From contig CAMLDJ010000015.1 of NCBI GenBank assembly GCA_946478755.1, positions 1 to 45,902 of the forward strand: a stretch of 45,902 bases of DNA, written 5' to 3'. Below the pieces are notes generated by a model that worked only from the letters and a program-made list of their open reading frames with translations, ran no database searches and had not been told where the DNA came from. This stretch comes from an uncultured Pedobacter sp. Lineage in GTDB: Bacteria; Bacteroidota; Bacteroidia; Sphingobacteriales; Sphingobacteriaceae. The number at the start of each line of letters is the position of its first letter. Within the stretch, counting starts at the first letter, position 1. Positions 13,850-22,503 of this stretch are shown piece by piece. Both the position numbers and the translations under genes were made by a program.

Positions 13850-15400
13850 ATGAAAAGTTTAATCAGAATTATAGCCATCGCAATCTGGATTCCAGTAATT
13901 TCCAGTTGCAATAAAGGGTTTGATAAATTAAATATTAATCCAAATAATCCGACAGAACTCGATGCGGCGTTCTTGTTTACGAGTGCACAATTTGGAACGC
14001 ATGGAGCCACGATGGAAACCGAGCCAACCATTGTGCAGCAATTTGTAAATCCGTTTTCGGGAATCACCTCGGCGTTTAATTTTAACCAGCTGAATCAAAC
14101 TTATACTTCGTCAAAATGGAATGCTGAGTATACGGGAACAAATACTGGCGCAACAAGTTCTTCAGGCCCTGTTCAATTACTTGTGCAGATATTAAGCCAA
14201 ATCAAAGGCAATCCGGCAAGAACAAATTTATATAACGAAGCCAGAATCTGGAAAGCTTATCAATTTATGATGCTGGTAGACAGTTACGGAAACGTACCCT
14301 ATAGTGAAGCCGGACAAGCCTATTTATCAAATGTGCTTACCCCTAAATACGATAATCAGGCAGCGATTTACACCGACCTGATTAAAGAAGTTACAGAGGC
14401 AACGGCAGCTTTAGATCCGGCAAAGGATATCGTAAAGGCTGATGTGTTTTACGGTGGCAATATCGCCCAATGGAAAAGATTGGGTTATTCCTTATTGCTT
14501 CGGTTGGGCATGAGGTATAGTAAAATAGATCCGGGCAAAGCGCAGGCTATTGTGCAAGCTGCCGTAACTGGTGGTGTAATGACATCAAATGCCGACAACT
14601 GTTATCTGAAATACAATACCACTTACGTTAATCCCGTGAGCCAGACGATTACTGCGATAGCGAATACATATTATTTAGCGGCTCCCTTTGTAGATCAACT
14701 CAAAAATAGTGGCGATCCGCGATTGAAGTTTATATCCGGCAAATACGCAAACCCTTTAGCGGCACCTACAAGCGTACCAGATACCATATCTGCAAATCAG
14801 TTCGGACTTCCTATAGGCTATAGCAGTGCTACTTTATCAACTGCTCCTGGATTTAGAGGTGCTAACGGCTCGGGTTTTAATTATTCGCAGGTTAATTATA
14901 GTATTTTCGGTAGTTTAACCGCTCCGCAATTTTTTATCACTCACGCCCAAACGCAATTCCTGCTGGCAGAGGCCGCTTTTAGAGGCTGGATACCGGGCGG
15001 TAGTACACCTGATGTTTATTATGCTAATGGTATACGTGCGGCAATGGACCAATGGACAACCTATAACGCGGCAGCCATTATTCCTTTAGCTACGCAAAAT
15101 GCATTTATTAATAATCCTGTTAATGCTTATACAACGGCAAATGCACTAAACCTGATTAATACGCAATATTGGGTGGCTTCCTGGGGCAATGGTACCGAGG
15201 CATTTGCTAACTTCAGGAGGAGCGGTTTTCCAGCCTTATCGCCCAATACCATCGCAGGACAAAATATAACCGGTGGTTTTGTTCGCCGCTTTGTTTATCC
15301 AACGCTTGAGCTTTCTGCAAACGCAACGAATTACCAGGCAGCGGTTGCAGACAATGGCGGGCCAGATAATATGGACACACGCGTTTTTTGGGATAAATAG
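13850..15400 (+). CDS. SusD/RagB-family substrate-binding lipoprotein
   Basis: This 516-residue lipoprotein has a short signal peptide ending in a lipobox (PVISSC, lipidated C20) followed by the SusD-type NINPNNPTELDAAFLFTSAQ region. The downstream sequence is rich in helical repeats, with an RIWKAYQFMMLVDSYGNVPY segment typical of SusD-like proteins. It starts 13 bp after susC and forms the lid/binding partner of the transporter at the cell surface. It looks closer to the SusD-like_2 branch than to starch-binding SusD, so the ligand cannot be named. Confidence 0.95.
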   Translation: MKSLIRIIAIAIWIPVISSCNKGFDKLNINPNNPTELDAAFLFTSAQFGTHGATMETEPTIVQQFVNPFSGITSAFNFNQLNQTYTSSKWNAEYTGTNTGATSSSGPVQLLVQILSQIKGNPARTNLYNEARIWKAYQFMMLVDSYGNVPYSEAGQAYLSNVLTPKYDNQAAIYTDLIKEVTEATAALDPAKDIVKADVFYGGNIAQWKRLGYSLLLRLGMRYSKIDPGKAQAIVQAAVTGGVMTSNADNCYLKYNTTYVNPVSQTITAIANTYYLAAPFVDQLKNSGDPRLKFISGKYANPLAAPTSVPDTISANQFGLPIGYSSATLSTAPGFRGANGSGFNYSQVNYSIFGSLTAPQFFITHAQTQFLLAEAAFRGWIPGGSTPDVYYANGIRAAMDQWTTYNAAAIIPLATQNAFINNPVNAYTTANALNLINTQYWVASWGNGTEAFANFRRSGFPALSPNTIAGQNITGGFVRRFVYPTLELSANATNYQAAVADNGGPDNMDTRVFWDK

Positions 15401-15545
15401 AAAAATCCTCAATAGTTATCGATCAGCTAATAGAAAAGATACCGGCGACAGGTATGGGTAACATTCTTATTAATTTTACCCATATCCTGCATGCTCCACT
15501 AATTATTTTGTAATTTACTTTCAGTATAAATCTAACCTAAATTAA

Positions 15546-16877
15546 ATGTTAAACCGTAGAAATTTCCTCAACTACGCTGCAACTGCAGTAGGAACCACTG
15601 CCCTGCTTTCTGCTTTAGACAATCCTGCCTATGCCCTTTTTAGTAAGACTATTGGCGCAAACGACCAGATCAATATTGGTGTAATCGGAATCAAAGGCAT
15701 GGGATGGTCCGACCTCAAAGCGGCCCTCAAAGTACCGGGCGTAAACCTGATCGCCCTGTGCGACAGTGATGCCAATGTGCTTGATGAAAGGATGGCTGAA
15801 TTAAAGTCGATGAATGTTGACGCCGCAAAAGTAAAAAGATATAAAGATTATCGTGCGCTGCTCGATAATAAAGATGTCGACGCCGTAATTATCGGCACAC
15901 CCGATCACTGGCATGCCCTGATGATGATCCATGCAGTACAGGCAGGTAAAGATGTATATGTAGAAAAGCCGGTCGGCAACTCTATTGTAGAATGCAGTAC
16001 CATGGTTAAAGCACAGGAAAAATACAATAAGGTTGTGCAGGCAGGTCAATGGCAGCGCAGTCAGCAACATTTTAAAGATGCTGTCGATTTTGTAAAGAGC
16101 GGCCAGCTGGGAAATATCAGAACGGTAAAAGTATGGTGCTACCAGGGCTGGATGAAACCTGCTCCCGTAGTACCTGATACCTTACCCCCTGCAGGCGTTG
16201 ATTATGCCATGTGGCTTGGGCCGGCGAATAAAAGAGCATTCAACGCCAGCAGATATCACTTCAATTTCCGCTGGTTCTGGGATTATGCCGGTGGCTTAAT
16301 GACCGACTGGGGTGTGCATTTGTTGGATTATGGCTTGCTGGGGATGAACTCACCTGTACCAAAAACCATATCTGCATTGGGTGGCCGCTTCGCCTATCCC
16401 GATCTGTATGAAGAAACGCCCGATACGCTGACTACCTTATATGAGTTTGACAAGTTTAACATGGTATGGGATTCTGCCATGGGCATCGATAACGGCTCTT
16501 ATAACCGCAACCATGGCATTGCTTTTATCGGTAACAACGGCACGCTGATCCTCAACAGGCAAGGCTGGGAAGTTATTGAAGAAAAGGTAAGTGGCAATAA
16601 TGTGAGCAAGCCCTTTGTTAAATCCTCAGATAATGGACTGGACAATCATATGGTCAATTTCTTTAGTGTGGTGAGATCCAGAAAAAAAGAAGAACTGAAC
16701 TGCTCCATACAGGATGCTGCACATGTAGCTACCGTTGCCCAAATGGGAAATCTTGCCTTCAGAAGCGGACAAAAATTATCATGGGACCATGCCAAACATC
16801 AGTTTACGGATCAGAAGGTAAACGATAAATACCTGTTGGCCCAGTATCACAACGGCTACAGCTTACCCAAAGTTTAA
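15546..16877 (+). CDS. Tat-exported Gfo/Idh/MocA-family oxidoreductase
   Basis: This 443-residue protein starts with a twin-arginine signal (NRRNFLNYAATAVGTTALL), so a folded, cofactor-loaded enzyme is probably exported to the periplasm. A Rossmann segment follows (GVIGIKGMGW near residue 45), then the family EKP motif (VEKPVGNS) and a C-terminal alpha/beta domain. The family performs NAD(P)-dependent oxidation, reduction or retaining hydrolysis of sugars. It lies 145 bp after the SusD gene and probably belongs to the same locus, where it may modify the imported sugar, for example towards a keto-sugar or lactone. The actual reaction is inferred only. Confidence 0.92.
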   Translation: MLNRRNFLNYAATAVGTTALLSALDNPAYALFSKTIGANDQINIGVIGIKGMGWSDLKAALKVPGVNLIALCDSDANVLDERMAELKSMNVDAAKVKRYKDYRALLDNKDVDAVIIGTPDHWHALMMIHAVQAGKDVYVEKPVGNSIVECSTMVKAQEKYNKVVQAGQWQRSQQHFKDAVDFVKSGQLGNIRTVKVWCYQGWMKPAPVVPDTLPPAGVDYAMWLGPANKRAFNASRYHFNFRWFWDYAGGLMTDWGVHLLDYGLLGMNSPVPKTISALGGRFAYPDLYEETPDTLTTLYEFDKFNMVWDSAMGIDNGSYNRNHGIAFIGNNGTLILNRQGWEVIEEKVSGNNVSKPFVKSSDNGLDNHMVNFFSVVRSRKKEELNCSIQDAAHVATVAQMGNLAFRSGQKLSWDHAKHQFTDQKVNDKYLLAQYHNGYSLPKV

Positions 16878-16918
16878 CGCTACAGTTTAAACAGATCGGC
16901 ATGTGTACCTTTCCCTCA

Positions 16919-17037
16919 GGGATCACGGCAAAGGCTATCGAAATATATAAAACCCTGCAATCGCACGATTAGCAGGGTTTTTACTTTTAGGGAATTGCCA
17001 GAATTAGCACGAATTCACAAAAATTGGTGAATGACTC
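16919..17037 (+). repeat. Interspersed repeat with terminator hairpin, copy 2 of 2
   Basis: This is a direct copy of 144-262. The stem AAAACCCTGC/GCAGGGTTTTT (16949-16982) lies 72 bp past the oxidoreductase stop codon and is well placed to terminate the susC-susD-oxidoreductase transcript. Confidence 0.75.
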
Positions 17038-17043
17038 ACATGA

Positions 17044-17180
17044 CTGTCCGTAGCGTTCCGAAGAGTTCTACGAATTAGTTAATAGAACAGAATCTGTGAC
17101 TAACATTTACTTAAGTTTATAAACTCAATTTTATTCTTATATCCGTAGAGACGCTGCGCTTAACTCTACGGACGGAGGGG
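17044..17180. mobile_element. MITE-like element, copy a
   Basis: About 137 bp with inverted ends (CTGTCCGTAG on the left, CTCTACGGAC on the right), inner palindromes at both ends (the right end reads CCGTAGAGACGCTGCGCTTAA) and a conserved middle (TTTATAAACTCAATTTTATT). It is the most diverged of three copies; the others are at 17662-17800 and 19395-19533. It encodes no protein. Confidence 0.8.
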
Positions 17181-17277
17181 TTTAAAGTAGACGGTATTAT
17201 GCATCATGATTAATATTCTATTATCATTCAAAAGAATTTCTTACATTTCGACTTTAAGTAATCTAAAATTAACCTAT

Positions 17278-17643
17278 ATGAAACGAACCATCTCAACAAT
17301 CTCCTTAGGCATAATTGGAATTCTAATGCTAGCATCCTTTAATATCTCAAAAAAATCAGAGTATGACATTGCAGATTTATATCAATCGACCGACTTAAAT
17401 GCTAATACAAAAGCCCTCACCGAAGACGGCGTGAAAGAAGTGAGTGTATTGTTAACTCCTATCAAATTAGATGTTGGAAAATATGTGGTTTCGTTAACAA
17501 AAAAAGGCAAAGACCTTTATAAAGTTGATGGTAAAAACATCTACATAGAAACAAAATACTGTTATGAATATGCTACAGGCGAAGAAGTTGTTTTGAAAAT
17601 AGAATCTACTTATGGTTACTCAAAGGGCAAAGTAATTTTTTGA
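17278..17643 (+). CDS. Small secreted hypothetical protein
   Basis: This 121-residue protein starts with a hydrophobic signal-like segment (residues 1-22). The rest is a short, lysine- and valine-rich domain with alternating beta-type sequence (VGKYVVSLTKKGKDLYKV, YIETKYCYEYATGEEVVLKIES). The ATG at 17278 is preferred over an upstream in-frame ATG at 17206 because only the later start places the signal peptide at the N terminus. It lies between two MITE-like copies. I do not recognise the family; it may be a periplasmic beta-rich protein. Confidence 0.65.
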   Translation: MKRTISTISLGIIGILMLASFNISKKSEYDIADLYQSTDLNANTKALTEDGVKEVSVLLTPIKLDVGKYVVSLTKKGKDLYKVDGKNIYIETKYCYEYATGEEVVLKIESTYGYSKGKVIF

Positions 17644-17661
17644 TGAAGTGATATTCCATGC

Positions 17662-17800
17662 CTCTCCGTAGAGTTCCGCAGGGCTCTATGGATTAGTAAA
17701 TAGAAAAGAGTCTGTGACTCGCTTTTATTTGAGTTTATAAACTCAATTTTATTCTAATATCTGTAGAGACGCTATGCTTAACTCTACGGACAGAGGGGGG
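17662..17800. mobile_element. MITE-like element, copy b, with partial right-end duplication
   Basis: About 139 bp, closely matching copy c (19395-19533). Directly after it, 17801-17829 repeats a degenerate version of the right end (CGCTATGCTTAACGCTAATG), suggesting slippage or a nested partial copy. It sits at the 3' end of a truncated minus-strand gene (17735-17989). Confidence 0.85.
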
Positions 17801-17989
17801 CGCTATGCTTAACGCTAATGGACAGAGGGTAAGTTCTTTGTCAAAGTCTGCAATTTTATACTGATCTTGTGTCGGCCAGTCATTCATTGCATTTAAGAAG
17901 AGAACCGCGATTTCCTTCAGTTTGTGGTCTGTCTGGTCGAGGTCAACCAAACTCCAAAGTGTCGAATATGTTTCAATTTTGTTGTCCAC
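17735..17989 (-). pseudogene. Truncated hypothetical gene ending in a MITE-like element
   Basis: The first ~54 residues (from a GTG start, DNKIETYSTLWSLVDLDQTD onward) look like a genuine soluble protein. The last ~30 residues are encoded by the MITE-like copy b and its duplication, so the natural C terminus has been lost. The start lies 28 bases past the R'-like box of the attC-like site (18012-18120), the position expected for the next gene of a cassette array. The family is not recognised. Confidence 0.5.
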
Positions 17990-18011
17990 TGTATTGTTCT
18001 CTTAAGCTTCC

Positions 18012-18120
18012 CGGTAACGTTTGGCGGCTTGGCGAATGGTGGCGGTTTTGATAAAATTACTAAAAGATTGAAAAGGTTGTAGAAGAATTTTCCGCCACTT
18101 TTGCCAAGACACTGTTAGGC
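18012..18120 (-). other. attC-like recombination site
   Basis: Read on the minus strand, this ~109-bp imperfect palindrome starts with GCCTAAC (fits the R'' consensus RYYYAAC) and ends with GTTACCG (a degenerate GTTRRRY). Paired inner blocks TTGGC/GCCAA and GTGGCGG/CCGCCAC form a long stem with a ~40-nt A-rich loop. It lies just past the stop codon of the gene at 18130-19095, where an integron cassette would carry its attC. No integron integrase is visible, so this is a structural resemblance only. Confidence 0.4.
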
Positions 18121-18129
18121 GCAGTATTT

Positions 18130-19095
18130 TTAATCATTAATTTTCTTTTGCAATTTAATCGGTTGTATTCCTACAACTTTGTTTTTGTCGTCAAAAGTCA
18201 ACTTTATAATTTCACTTGGAGGATTAGAATTGTCGTCAGAATATTTATACTGAAGTAGAGTAAACATACTTCCATCAAGACCCATCTGAATTCCGCTATA
18301 AACCAATTTAGTTTCTTTATCAAAATTAATATTGTCAATTAATATATTAATTTGTCCGTCTGTAACCTTCTCAAGGATTAAGTCAGATAAAAACGATTTT
18401 GATTTTGGTAAATCCTTTGCTTTTAAGGCTTTGAAAAATTCGGTTTTAATTATTTCTAAATCGGACAACTTTTTATCATTCAATTTTGGCACTTCCTTTT
18501 CTTTTCCTTTCGATTGGTTTTTAATATAAAGTCTTATTCGGTGAGTTGGGCTAATAGTCATTGCACCTTTTCTTTCGTAGTAATTAGAAACAGTCGCATA
18601 CATTTCTATTTCAGTGCTGTCATTAGGTTTCCATGTAGAACTTTCTACAAATGTGTTTATAGAATCCAATTGACTAATATTAGCATAATTTCTTTTTACC
18701 ACTGGCTGTCCGAAATTCTTTGAAATATGTTTTTTTAGTTCTGTATATTTTGCAATTAAGGCTTTTTGAAAAATATCTGATTTTTGGTTATTATCTTGTT
18801 TCTCAAAATTTGACACGTCCCATTCATAAAGAACATAGGACATAGTTGAGTCTTTTTTTTTGAAAAAATAATATGCTGTTAAGTCGGGAATGATTTTTTC
18901 TTTTCTTAAAAATTTAATTGGTTGTGCTTCTCCACCAAAAGAAACGTGATTTGAAGTTGTTGGAATTCTTTCACTTCCCAACCTTTCTTCCATTTTCAAA
19001 TATTCAGTAAGCTTCGTGTTGTGAATTTCAAAATTAAATTCCTGTGCATAAACAGAAGTTGAGAAAAATAGAATTACAATAATTAATTTCTTCAT
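18130..19095 (-). CDS. Secreted hypothetical protein, possible integron-type cassette gene
   Basis: This 321-residue protein has a clear signal peptide (residues 1-17, ending VYAQ). A lysine-rich mature part follows, with beta-rich segments (YYFFKKKDSTMSYVLYEWDV, EIEMYATVSNYYERKG). The final ~110 residues (from LSDLEIIKTEFFKALKAKDL) suggest a helical then beta NTF2/DUF3887-like domain, though I cannot confirm that family. A GTTAGGC box lies 21 bases upstream of the start and an attC-like palindrome 9 bp after the stop, so the gene fills a cassette-like unit. Function unknown. Confidence 0.75.
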   Translation of the reverse strand: MKKLIIVILFFSTSVYAQEFNFEIHNTKLTEYLKMEERLGSERIPTTSNHVSFGGEAQPIKFLRKEKIIPDLTAYYFFKKKDSTMSYVLYEWDVSNFEKQDNNQKSDIFQKALIAKYTELKKHISKNFGQPVVKRNYANISQLDSINTFVESSTWKPNDSTEIEMYATVSNYYERKGAMTISPTHRIRLYIKNQSKGKEKEVPKLNDKKLSDLEIIKTEFFKALKAKDLPKSKSFLSDLILEKVTDGQINILIDNINFDKETKLVYSGIQMGLDGSMFTLLQYKYSDDNSNPPSEIIKLTFDDKNKVVGIQPIKLQKKIND

Positions 19096-19116
19096 TCAGT
19101 TTTCTTTTAATATTGT

Positions 19117-19123
19117 GCCTAAC
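19117..19123 (-). other. GTTAGGC cassette-boundary-like box
   Basis: On the minus strand GTTAGGC matches the GTTRRRY core of integron recombination sites. It sits just upstream of the start of the gene at 18130-19095 and pairs with the attC-like site at its other end. A 7-mer alone is weak evidence. The surrounding gap 19096-19394 holds no gene. Confidence 0.3.
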
Positions 19124-19394
19124 TTATATTTATCAGGCATAAACATTCTCCAATGCAGCTGTAAGCAGTGGTATTTGAGCTATAAATTTGCTGGTTTTGT
19201 ATTACTAATATATTAATTTATAGCTAAGCATAAGGACTCGTTTATCTTTTTTGTTTCGGGTGCTCACATAATCTTCTTTTCAACTGACATACTTATCCAG
19301 TAAATTCCCATCTGTCCCCTGTTATTAATTGTGCCTTTTGACAACTGATTTTTAGGACAGGTTAAAATGGAAGTATCTACCCCTTTTACCATGC

Positions 19395-19533
19395 CTGTCC
19401 GTAGAGTTCCGCAGGGCTCTACGGATTAGTAAATAGAAAAGAGTCTGTGACTCGCTTTTATTTGAGTTTATAAGTTCAATTTTATTCTTATATCCGTAGA
19501 GACGCTGCGCTTAACTCTACGGACAGAGGGGGG
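19395..19533. mobile_element. MITE-like element, copy c
   Basis: About 139 bp with the best preserved terminal inverted repeat of the three copies: CTGTCCGTAGAGTT on the left and AACTCTACGGACAG on the right, followed by a G-run. It supplies the last codons and the stop of the minus-strand lipoprotein gene 19517-19909. The other copies are at 17044-17180 and 17662-17800. Confidence 0.88.
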
Positions 19534-19909
19534 AATCATTTACGTCAGCTCGTGAGCTTGATTTTTTTCGTTCATCATCAATTTGAATGTACATCATAAT
19601 AGTATCTATCTTTACATACGAAACCTTTTCTGTGAAGAGAATAAACTTATAGGGATTTATCGTATCAATCAGCATTTTAACATTTTTCTTCCTCTGGATT
19701 AAACCTAATAATTCATCTTTAAACCCTTGATCTTCTTTATGGTTTAGTATTCTATTGAGCCTTTCTTTATTCACTGGACTGTATGTGCCAGGAAGTTTGA
19801 TGCTTGCTCCTAGCGTCTCCAAATTATATTCCTGAAAATTATCTTTTTCTACGCAACTCTGAAAGAATAAGAATAGTATTGAAATGAGTAGGTATTGGTA
19901 GTATTTCAT
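19517..19909 (-). pseudogene. Hypothetical lipoprotein, 3' end replaced by a MITE-like element
   Basis: This 130-residue reading frame has a lipoprotein signal (LFLFFQSC, lipidated C19), then a charged domain (LGASIKLPGTYSPVNKERLN). The last five residues (SPLCP) and the stop codon are encoded inside the MITE-like copy c, so the original C terminus was probably longer. It begins 12 bp after a small membrane protein gene on the same strand, so the two may have formed an operon. Function unknown. It could still be expressed as a shortened lipoprotein. Confidence 0.55.
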
Positions 19910-19921
19910 CTTTAAAAAATT

Positions 19922-20308
19922 TCAATTACCCAAAAAACGAAGTCCCACAAAAAGCCCGTATATGAGCAACAAGATAGCCAGCGGAATCCATACATTTCTA
20001 GCCCTAAAGTCCAAATCTCCAAAATGATGTTTCCAGAAAAAAATCGAGAGTACGAGACCACCCATCATGTTCGGAAGAAGAAATGTGAGAACAAAATTGT
20101 CAGTATATCTATGTGCTAATTTAAAAAGAACCATATTCCAGATTACACAGAATACTAATACAGGTGCTATTTGCTTTCGATTATCTATTTCCGAAAGATT
20201 TTTGGAATAAATAATACCGCCAAAGATAGTTGAAAGTAAAATTGAAAAAATTAAGATTGTTGCCTGATTATAAAGTTTCGGTCTTTCTTCGTAGGTGTCT
20301 TCAGTCAT
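19922..20308 (-). CDS. Small four-helix membrane protein, hypothetical
   Basis: This 128-residue protein shows about four hydrophobic segments (near residues 15-33, 47-64, 72-90 and 107-126), separated by short charged loops. It has no recognisable catalytic motif. It is followed at 12 bp by the truncated lipoprotein gene, which suggests co-expression at the inner membrane and periplasm. The family is not recognised. Confidence 0.65.
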   Translation of the reverse strand: MTEDTYEERPKLYNQATILIFSILLSTIFGGIIYSKNLSEIDNRKQIAPVLVFCVIWNMVLFKLAHRYTDNFVLTFLLPNMMGGLVLSIFFWKHHFGDLDFRARNVWIPLAILLLIYGLFVGLRFLGN

Positions 20309-20384
20309 AATGAGAGCATTAATAGTTGAGATTAAAATGTCTTGTGCAACTTACAAAATTTTTCGACTGTCCAAAAATGTTACC

Positions 20385-20888
20385 TCAGGCAGTTTCTAAT
20401 AGCTTGAGCTGATACTTCCATTCTCTGATTAAATCCGAATGATTTTCTAGTTCTTCATTTGTCAAATTTGCATCGGCTTCACTCAGCTTGAAATCTATTG
20501 TATCAGTCATATAAGTACTGATATTAAAAATATGACTCTTATCTTTATCTGATAGGTACTCAAGCAACTCGTAAACCGCACAAGAAGCGTTAAGGGCATA
20601 GCTGCTGTCAAAGTCTCCAAAGTCATCCATATCTGGGATATTTGGATCTAATTTATCGAGGTAAAATTTAATATCGGAATGATTTAACATAGTTCCTTTA
20701 CCGACACGACAAAATTCTATACACGCTTTAAGTAAATCAGCATCACCCCAGTTATAATTTTCCGAAAACTTCGTATACTCTGGTTGTAGTCGCTCACAAA
20801 TATTTAGACCAAAATCTACAAGCGCAGGTGGGCTGGCTGAGTCAACCTTGCCTTTAAGTAACGCTATAAATTCTGAATTGGTCATCAT
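20385..20888 (-). CDS. DUF416 (YjaG-like) family protein
   Basis: This 167-residue, all-helical acidic protein follows the DUF416/YjaG pattern: an early NICERLQPEYTKFSENYNWG segment, an IPDMDDFGDFDSSYALNASC region in the middle and a late LTNEELENHSDLIREWKYQ stretch near the C terminus. E. coli YjaG has the same order of elements; its biochemical role is not established. The gene lies 51 bp after the 271-residue unknown gene of the XRE-macro operon and on the same strand, so it may be the fourth gene of that unit. Confidence 0.75.
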   Translation of the reverse strand: MMTNSEFIALLKGKVDSASPPALVDFGLNICERLQPEYTKFSENYNWGDADLLKACIEFCRVGKGTMLNHSDIKFYLDKLDPNIPDMDDFGDFDSSYALNASCAVYELLEYLSDKDKSHIFNISTYMTDTIDFKLSEADANLTNEELENHSDLIREWKYQLKLLETA

Positions 20889-20939
20889 CTGTTATATGCT
20901 TTTATTAATAGTGATTAAGGTGTCTATAATTCAGAATAG

Positions 20940-21755
20940 CTAATTACTCTGCAGCCACACGATTGCTTTGTCAGTTACAATTTCTTCTATGTTATCTTTT
21001 GTTGCTTCGGGTACATAGTGCTGATAGGATTCCCCATAGTCTAAATCGCTCCATGCCCAGTAAAGAAGGTAGAAATCGAAAATTGGTTTTTCATAATCAA
21101 AAGCTAGACCTGTCGAGTATAAGGCTTGTAGATTGATCTTGACATCGACCGATTTAGCCATTTTTTCAATGAAAGTTTTGCAGTATCCAACAATTGCTTC
21201 GTGTTTTTCAGGCAACGCGATAACAAGCTCATTAAATGAAGAGAGTAAATATTTTTCTGTTTCAAAAAAGTTTGCTGGTTTGGAAATACCTGCTAAGATC
21301 AGTAAAGACGGAGTTTCGTAACCAAGCGACAACATTTCAACAGCCCAGTCGATGGATTGATCGATGTCGAAATCTTTAAGGTATCGATATGCAAGCATCT
21401 TGCTTGTCAAATCACTTGTGCGCATTGGTAGTTGAGCATCCTGTTTTAATGAATTGTAAAGTCGTTCTACGATCCAATTAAGTTCAGCTTGTTCACATGC
21501 ATATTCGCTAATCTGTCCGTAAACTGCATATGGGGAAATATTAAATCCATCTTCGATATCATTGTAATAAACTACCGCATTACCGAAGATTGCGACCACC
21601 CAAAATCCTCCGCTCTCCTTTCCATATGCTGTTTCCTGCCATTTCTGGGGCGCAATTTTAATCAGGTTCCAAAAGTTCAATGGCTCACCTTCGAGTTTTG
21701 ATTCTCCCCTTGAGATCCATTCTTCTAATCCAGCTACTGAAATCGGTTTCCACAT
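20940..21755 (-). CDS. Unknown 271-residue protein coupled to a macrodomain gene
   Basis: The protein is soluble, without signal peptide or membrane segments. The first ~95 residues (WKPISVAGLEEWISRGESKL, then a beta-rich GGFWVVAIFGNAVVYYNDI stretch) look like a compact immunity- or SMI1/KNR4-like alpha/beta domain. The rest is helical and acidic, with aromatic patches near the C terminus (FYLLYWAWSDLDYGESYQHY). Its start lies one base past the macrodomain stop codon, so the two proteins are probably made in a fixed ratio. I do not recognise a family and see no DarT-like ADP-ribosyltransferase motif. Confidence 0.65.
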   Translation of the reverse strand: MWKPISVAGLEEWISRGESKLEGEPLNFWNLIKIAPQKWQETAYGKESGGFWVVAIFGNAVVYYNDIEDGFNISPYAVYGQISEYACEQAELNWIVERLYNSLKQDAQLPMRTSDLTSKMLAYRYLKDFDIDQSIDWAVEMLSLGYETPSLLILAGISKPANFFETEKYLLSSFNELVIALPEKHEAIVGYCKTFIEKMAKSVDVKINLQALYSTGLAFDYEKPIFDFYLLYWAWSDLDYGESYQHYVPEATKDNIEEIVTDKAIVWLQSN

Positions 21756-21756
21756 G

Positions 21757-22224
21757 CTAAAAGTCGTAAACTGTTACTTCAATATTTTTTCCAGCCAAAG
21801 CTGATTTGATCGATGGCTCGATTTTATCCCAAGTACCGCCAGCCAGACCACATCCAATCCTAGGCATGTGCACCGTTGCATCATTTTCAGCTGCAAACTG
21901 GGCAACTTTTTCCAGACCGGATAATATTGCCTCATACCGAATTGGTGCATTTCCCATTTCGTCTTTGTTAATTTTATGTTGGCCAATCAGGTTCGCAATC
22001 CATAGATCGTCTTCAACTTTCACGAACTGGATTTCGCCAAGAGAGAAACCAGTTTTTGATTTGAACCACTCCCGATATCTCTGCTCTGGTTCTTTCCAGC
22101 GTTTTGAGATTGCCATCACAAAACCTTTTCCCCACCCGCCGATATCATTGCAGACGTGTACAATTATCTTGTTACCACTAGATGCAGGATTAGTAGCGTC
22201 ACCTTTTAAATAATTTATCTCCAT
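21757..22224 (-). CDS. Macrodomain (Appr-1''-p processing-type) protein
   Basis: This 155-residue single macrodomain starts MEINYLKGDAT, the first strand and loop of the fold. HVCNDIGGWGKGFVMAISKRW carries the ADP-ribose-binding glycines, and HMPRIGCGLAGGTWDKI is the second substrate loop. Proteins of this Poa1p/OARD1-like subtype bind ADP-ribose or remove it from proteins, nucleic acids or Appr-1''-p. The start codon overlaps the stop of the XRE regulator gene by one base (TAATG), implying translational coupling. The 271-residue unknown follows one base later. It may act as the antagonist of an ADP-ribosylation event, although no transferase gene is evident nearby. Confidence 0.88.
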   Translation of the reverse strand: MEINYLKGDATNPASSGNKIIVHVCNDIGGWGKGFVMAISKRWKEPEQRYREWFKSKTGFSLGEIQFVKVEDDLWIANLIGQHKINKDEMGNAPIRYEAILSGLEKVAQFAAENDATVHMPRIGCGLAGGTWDKIEPSIKSALAGKNIEVTVYDF

Positions 22225-22487
22225 TATTTTGATTGTTCAATTCCATCATAGTCCTCATTAAAAAAATCGCTCAAACTCACGCCAAAACAATTTAAGATGT
22301 TGATCAATGTGCCAATTGTGATATTGGTATTACCTGCCTCATATTTACCATACTGCGAACGGTTTAGGTTGTTCTCATAGGAAAACTTATCTGGACTAGT
22401 ATAACCTTTAGATTTGCGGAGGGCTTTTAGTCTTAAGCCTATTTTCCTCAATTCCTTTTCGCTTGTTAGGAGATTGCCTTTTGCCAT
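22224..22487 (-). CDS. XRE-family helix-turn-helix regulator
   Basis: This 87-residue protein consists of a Cro/CI-type HTH (about residues 13-75). The LRLKALRKSKGYTSPDKFSY and NRSQYGKYEAGNTNITIGTL segments match the recognition-helix region, followed by a short acidic tail (FNEDYDGIEQSK). It is the first gene of the operon that continues with the macrodomain protein and the 271-residue unknown. The region upstream carries four TACTCCA-type half-sites (22504-22555), so autoregulation is likely, as in many toxin-antitoxin and defence operons. Confidence 0.88.
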   Translation of the reverse strand: MAKGNLLTSEKELRKIGLRLKALRKSKGYTSPDKFSYENNLNRSQYGKYEAGNTNITIGTLINILNCFGVSLSDFFNEDYDGIEQSK

Positions 22488-22503
22488 GAAATAAAGTAAA
22501 ACA

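Noticed and set aside
17206..17277. N-terminal extension of the small secreted protein
   Set aside because: It would bury the signal peptide 24 residues into the protein; the ATG at 17278 is consistent with export.
20940..22224. DarT-DarG type toxin-antitoxin pair
   Set aside because: The macrodomain fits, but the 271-residue neighbour shows no ADP-ribosyltransferase motifs and has the wrong length and order of elements for DarT.
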